A DNA stretch of 64,000 bases from assembly GCF_014041915.1 (NCBI RefSeq), contig NZ_CP059472.1:930001-994000 (forward strand), written 5' to 3'. Made by a program: the position numbers and the translations under genes. The stretch is from Marnyiella aurantia. GTDB lineage: Bacteria; Bacteroidota; Bacteroidia; Flavobacteriales; Weeksellaceae. This document shows positions 60,395 through 64,000 of this stretch, in pieces. The notes beneath the pieces are model-generated. The model was not told the DNA's origin. It did not search any database and worked only from the letters and a program-made list of their open reading frames with translations. The first letter of the stretch is position 1. Each line of letters begins with the position of its first letter.

Positions 60395-61378
60395 TTATGC
60401 CTTGATGTACATTGCTTTCTTAATTTCAGCTTTCACTGTTTCCAGTTTGGGGAACCATTCGGCAAAAAGTGCTGAGGAATAAGGGGCCGGCGCATCAGGA
60501 GTAGTGATTCTCTTGATTGGCGCATCCAGATAATCAAATGCTTTTTGCTGTACCATATAAGTAATTTCGGTAGCTACTGAACCAAATGGCCAGGCTTCCT
60601 CCAAAATAACAAGACGGTTGGTCTTCTTCACTGATTCCAGAACCGTATCGTAATCCAGCGGACGAACAGTCCTAAGGTCGATTACCTCAACGGAAACCCC
60701 TTCTTTTTCCATATCTTCGGCAGCCTGCATTGCCAGCTTCATAATCTTGCCAAATGAAACCAGGGTAATATCTGTACCTTCTCTCTTGATATCTGCTTTA
60801 CCGATTGGCAGGTAATATTCTTCTTCAGGAATCTCCATCTTATCTCCATACATCTGCTCAGACTCCATGAAGATTACCGGGTCATTGTCCTGAATTGCAG
60901 TTTTCAGAAGTCCTTTCGCATCATAAGGATTCGAAGGAACCACTACCTTAAGTCCGGGACAGTTAGCATACCAGGATTCGAAAGCCTGGCTGTGGGTAGC
61001 CCCAAGCTGTCCTGCAGAAGCTGTAGGCCCACGGAAAACGATAGGACAGTTCCACTGGCCACCGCTCATCTGGCGGATCTTGGCAGCATTATTTATAATC
61101 TGGTCTATACCTACCATGGCAAAGTTGAAGGTCATATATTCCACGATGGGACGGTTGCCGTTCATAGCCGCGCCTACTGCGATACCTGTAAAACCAAGCT
61201 CAGCAATTGGGGTATCGATTACTCTTTTAGCACCAAATTCGTCCAGCATACCTTTGGAAGCTTTGTAAGCTCCGTTATATTCTGCCACCTCTTCACCCAT
61301 CAGGAAAATGGATTCGTCTTTACGCATTTCCTCGCTCATTGCCTGCGCAATCACTTCCCGGAAAGTATATTCTGCCAT
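60395..61378 (-). CDS. pdhB: Pyruvate dehydrogenase E1 component, beta subunit
   Basis: 327 residues. Transketolase-like pattern: TFREVIAQAMSEEMRKDESIFLMGEEVAEYNGAYKAS, FTGIAVGAAMNGNRPIVEYMTFNFA, FRGPTASAGQLGATHSQAFESWYA, and the C-terminal domain with IDLRTVRPLDYDTVLESVKKTNRLVILEEAWPFGSVA. It works with an E1 alpha subunit, which is not in the window. The frame runs to 61405 over the promoter box, so the Met at 61378 is used. Confidence 0.95.
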   Translation of the reverse strand: MAEYTFREVIAQAMSEEMRKDESIFLMGEEVAEYNGAYKASKGMLDEFGAKRVIDTPIAELGFTGIAVGAAMNGNRPIVEYMTFNFAMVGIDQIINNAAKIRQMSGGQWNCPIVFRGPTASAGQLGATHSQAFESWYANCPGLKVVVPSNPYDAKGLLKTAIQDNDPVIFMESEQMYGDKMEIPEEEYYLPIGKADIKREGTDITLVSFGKIMKLAMQAAEDMEKEGVSVEVIDLRTVRPLDYDTVLESVKKTNRLVILEEAWPFGSVATEITYMVQQKAFDYLDAPIKRITTPDAPAPYSSALFAEWFPKLETVKAEIKKAMYIKA

Positions 61379-61402
61379 ATTTGCATTAAATTTATTAGTG
61401 CA

Positions 61403-61410
61403 CAAAATTA
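61403..61410 (-). promoter_or_regulatory. Promoter -7 box TAATTTTG of pdhB
   Basis: Exact TAnnTTTG on the minus strand, 24 bases before the ATG. Confidence 0.6.
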
Positions 61411-61433
61411 CTGAATTTTTATTGAATCCTTAA

Positions 61434-61463
61434 ACAAAAAAAACAGAGCCCGAAGCCCTGTTT
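61434..61463 (-). terminator. Terminator of the DUF2147 gene
   Basis: Minus-strand 9-pair stem AAACAGGGC with GCTCTGTTT, TTCGG loop, then a run of Ts. Confidence 0.8.
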
Positions 61464-61485
61464 CATTATTTTAAGCCGTGAATGC

Positions 61486-61905
61486 TTAGTTTACTTTTTG
61501 CCAGGTTTGCGTTCTTCCAATGAGAGAAAAACCTACATAACCTCTAACGTTCAGCTTGTCGCCTTCGCGTTTGATTGTACATTTATAAGTTTTGCCGCTT
61601 TTTGGGTCAGTAATGGTTCCGCCTGTAAACTCGTTGCCGTCTTTATTCAGTCCGCGGATTATTTCCAGTCCAATCAAAGGTTTATTCTTACGGTCGTCCG
61701 TACATTTTACACAGCTGTTATTTTCGGGTTTCGCCAAAAGCTGTACGATTTTCCCTATATATTGTCCCTTGGAATTTTTCGTAATTTCTACAATGGATTT
61801 AGCCTTACCGGTTTCATCATCTATGGTCTTCCATTTACCTTCAATCTGTGCGAATGAAAGTACACCCACAAAAAGGGCTGCGAAAGCAAAAGCAAACTTT
61901 TTCAT
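61486..61905 (-). CDS. DUF2147 exported protein
   Basis: 139 residues. Signal peptide MKKFAFAFAALFVGVLSFAQ, then the DUF2147 domain: IEGKWKTIDDETGKAKSIVEI, GKIVQLLAKPENNSCVKCTDDRKNKPLIGLEIIRGL, GTITDPKSGKTYKC and LNVRGYVGFSLIGRTQTWQKV. A small periplasmic beta-barrel-like fold of unknown function, common in Bacteroidota. Confidence 0.92.
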   Translation of the reverse strand: MKKFAFAFAALFVGVLSFAQIEGKWKTIDDETGKAKSIVEITKNSKGQYIGKIVQLLAKPENNSCVKCTDDRKNKPLIGLEIIRGLNKDGNEFTGGTITDPKSGKTYKCTIKREGDKLNVRGYVGFSLIGRTQTWQKVN

Positions 61906-62037
61906 AATCTATAAGTATTTTTTGTATTGATTTATCTTTTGATAAAAATAATCAAAAAATGTTAAGTTCCAACTTTTTTATTATTCACATCACAGCGATT
62001 ATGTCTTTTCCAATCAAGATTGCCGCTGCCCGCCGTT

Positions 62038-63966
62038 TCATTTCAGTTTTCTGTTAATTACGCGGTCCATATAATCCTGGTACCAGCCTTTGACCAGTTT
62101 CTCACCGGCAGCCGCTTTACGGTTGTTTACTTTACCCTTCAGATTGTTGTCCATATTCAGATCGTTGATATCATAAATACCGTGCACTTCCTTACCGTCA
62201 AATCTGTAGATATAGTCATTGGTCATTATCTGGTTGTTCACAGCATCAGAATTTACGATGAAGGGCTCAAACTTTTGCTCCGACACCAGGCTTCTGCCCC
62301 AACTGCGGATTTTTTTGTTATATCCAATCAGGTCGGCCAGGGTGGGGTAAATATCCATCTGTTGTGCCAGCTCCATATTTACTCCTTTCAGATTATACTC
62401 CGGATTGGGCGAATAAAAAAGGATAGGTACGGCAAAACGGTTCATCATTTTCTCATACTCGGGATAATGAACTTTATTGGGATGATCTCCGGTTATGACG
62501 AAGATAGTATTCTTAAACCAGGGCTTGCTTTTTACTGATTCAAAATATTTGCGGATCGCCATGTCCGTATACTGCATCGGGATGTGCATTTCTACGGAGC
62601 CGGGGCGGAATTTACCTATGTATTTTTCCGGAACTGTAAAGGGATGATGTGATGAAGCTGTGAATACTGTAGACATAAACGGTTGCGTCTTGCCGGTATT
62701 ATTGGCAAAATACTGCAGAAAAGGCTCGTCCCAGATCGCCCACATACCGTCAAAGTCCGCATCGTTATTGTATTCATTCTTCCCGAAATAATCTTTAAAA
62801 CCTAAAATACCTGCAAAACCCTGGAATCCCATCGAGCCGTTAGGAGCCCCGTGATAAAACGATGTGTCGTAACCCAGCTCATTACACACTGAAACTATGC
62901 TCTGAATCTTCTGATTGGAATAGGGTGAACTTGTAAACGCATCGGTTAAACTTGGGATTCCGGCAAGTATGCTGCTCATCCCGTGGATAGACTGCCGGCC
63001 ATTCGCATAGGAATTGGGGAAAATAAGACTTTCAGCGGCCAGACTGTCAATGAAAGGAGTGTAAGAAATATAATCATCAATATCCTTATGAGTGTTAAAT
63101 GCGCCGGAATATTCCCTGCCGAAAGATTCTACAATCAGTATCACAACATTAGGCCGGTTGGTCACCTTACGTGTATACTGCTTATAAGGATGGACATTTT
63201 GCTGTATAAATTCGTCATCAACATACTTAACAAGTTCAAAGTTATTGCTTCCGAGCGTACGGAAAAATGAGAAAACACTGTTCAGTACAAGATTAGCCTG
63301 CACCGGGTTTTTCACATGCCGGTTGGCATCTACAAGATTTATTGGACGGGTGGAATGTTTAAAATCTCCGCGTATCCCTCCCACGGCCAGCACTGCTGTT
63401 AAACACAATACAATTACCGACAAAATAAAGTAGGGAATCAACCTAACAGGTTTGCGCGCTTCAACCTTAACTTTACGGTAAAGCCAAACCCATACAGCCA
63501 TAATTACAGCAAACAGGATAAGTACAGAAGGATTCTGAAGTACAGAGACGAAAAACACCTTCATCAGGTTGGTTTCATGCTGCGCTACATGCATAGCTGC
63601 GGTAGTAAGCCTTGCCTGACTGAAACGGTAATAAATAAAATCGCCGAAATTCATTCCGTAAGCAATACCATTGGTAATGAAATAGACCCAGAACAGTATT
63701 TTCTGATAATAACCTTTGGTATTAATGACCAACGGCAGTAAGCTCAGCAGAATAAAGAGCGCATTTACATACAGGATTGCTGTTGTGTCAAAGGCTATGC
63801 CCCTGTAAGCTATATTAAAATAATCCGACAGGCTTTCTACTTTAATAAGATCACTGTTATAAAAATAGAAAAGCAGGCGCGCCACCTGATAAAAGAAATA
63901 CACGAGCAGAAGCCTGTAAGCCAGTACCAGCACTTCCCCGGACCTAAATTCCCTGAAAAAATTCAT
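62038..63966 (-). CDS. LTA-synthase-like sulfatase family membrane protein
   Basis: 642 residues. Five N-terminal TM helices lie in about 1-200. The periplasmic sulfatase/alkaline-phosphatase fold then has the metal-site start NVVILIVESFGREYSGAFN, SYANGRQSIHGMSSILAGIPSL with the likely phospho-acceptor Ser/Thr region, FTASSHHPFTVPEKY and IFVITGDHPNK. The family includes lipoteichoic-acid synthase and phosphoglycerol or phosphoethanolamine transferases; in a Gram-negative host a glycan or lipid headgroup transferase is most likely. The promoter box lies five bases before the ATG. Confidence 0.9.
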   Translation of the reverse strand: MNFFREFRSGEVLVLAYRLLLVYFFYQVARLLFYFYNSDLIKVESLSDYFNIAYRGIAFDTTAILYVNALFILLSLLPLVINTKGYYQKILFWVYFITNGIAYGMNFGDFIYYRFSQARLTTAAMHVAQHETNLMKVFFVSVLQNPSVLILFAVIMAVWVWLYRKVKVEARKPVRLIPYFILSVIVLCLTAVLAVGGIRGDFKHSTRPINLVDANRHVKNPVQANLVLNSVFSFFRTLGSNNFELVKYVDDEFIQQNVHPYKQYTRKVTNRPNVVILIVESFGREYSGAFNTHKDIDDYISYTPFIDSLAAESLIFPNSYANGRQSIHGMSSILAGIPSLTDAFTSSPYSNQKIQSIVSVCNELGYDTSFYHGAPNGSMGFQGFAGILGFKDYFGKNEYNNDADFDGMWAIWDEPFLQYFANNTGKTQPFMSTVFTASSHHPFTVPEKYIGKFRPGSVEMHIPMQYTDMAIRKYFESVKSKPWFKNTIFVITGDHPNKVHYPEYEKMMNRFAVPILFYSPNPEYNLKGVNMELAQQMDIYPTLADLIGYNKKIRSWGRSLVSEQKFEPFIVNSDAVNNQIMTNDYIYRFDGKEVHGIYDINDLNMDNNLKGKVNNRKAAAGEKLVKGWYQDYMDRVINRKLK

Positions 63967-63971
63967 AGCGG

Positions 63972-63979
63972 CAAATTTA
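63972..63979 (-). promoter_or_regulatory. Promoter -7 box TAAATTTG of the sulfatase gene
   Basis: Exact TAnnTTTG on the minus strand, five bases before the ATG at 63966. Confidence 0.6.
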
Positions 63980-64000
63980 CATTAAATTAATATCCCGATT

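Noticed and set aside
1-64000. tRNA genes, insertion sequences, prophage genes or a replication origin
   Set aside because: No cloverleaf with GTTCRA arm, transposase, integrase, phage structural gene or DnaA-box cluster was seen on either strand.

Overview
The window comes from a bacterium of the phylum Bacteroidota, most likely a Flavobacteriia member of the Chryseobacterium/Weeksellaceae type. The evidence is: promoters of the TAnnTTTG type in front of about 25 genes, almost no Shine-Dalgarno sequences, a type IX secretion sorting domain (T9SS type A), families typical of the group (DUF6705, DUF4241, DUF2147, extended S16, OstA-like protein), and a recognisable RNase P RNA of the Bacteroidota kind. 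I see no tRNA, rRNA, transposase, integrase, phage gene or CRISPR array.

Layout. 1-7.5 kb: a minus-strand capsule or exopolysaccharide operon read from one promoter at 7520. It runs export lipoprotein Wza, tyrosine autokinase Wzc, a UDP-HexNAc 4-epimerase, a nucleotide-sugar dehydrogenase, CapE/FnlA, a WxcM-like cupin and CapF/FnlB (cut by the window edge). The enzymes point to UDP-GalNAcA- and UDP-L-FucNAc-type sugars. 7.6-13 kb: a small unknown gene, a fused DoxD-DoxA protein, a small exported protein, a YciF ferroxidase-like protein and a Gly/Ser/Asn/Arg-rich disordered protein. 14.3-22 kb: recX, a frameshifted four-helix-bundle gene, glyA, a small unknown gene, and class I ribonucleotide reductase (nrdB - unknown gene - nrdA). 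22.4-27.5 kb: a plus-strand MacAB-type export operon. 27.5-34 kb: housekeeping and hydrolase genes ending in valS. 34-64 kb: ordinary core genes (ppk2, rnpB, an ECF sigma pair, rpoN, asnS, rimM, rpsP, panD, HU, pdxH, yqgE, fur, kup, pdhB, an LTA-synthase-like sulfatase) with one small accessory patch at 53.6-55.8 kb (DUF6705 plus a lipoprotein carrying a JAMM-like motif).

The most unusual content is non-coding. Between 9.9 and 26.2 kb, and once more at 55.9 kb, the intergenic spaces are filled with mosaics of short degenerate text-like modules: ACCACAGAGAACACAGAG, TCTGATATCTGAAATC, CTTGGTTCTTGGTTCT, CTTTTTACTTTTTAC, AATTCATAATCCAAAATTC and AACCTTAACCTCAACC. Several islands begin exactly at the stop codon of the upstream gene. 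Two islands on opposite strands (below nrdA and below the second ABC permease) share the same module order in the sense direction. One array family brackets a decayed four-helix-bundle gene of the S23/Avd-like family. A separate inverted-repeat element of about 355 bp ends two bases before the probable nrdA start codon. A diverged copy of the 3' end of rnpB lies exactly 1.2 kb from rnpB, on the far side of the T9SS gene. These are the parts I would examine first.

All calls come from reading the sequence. Family assignments are from recognised motifs and were not searched against any database.
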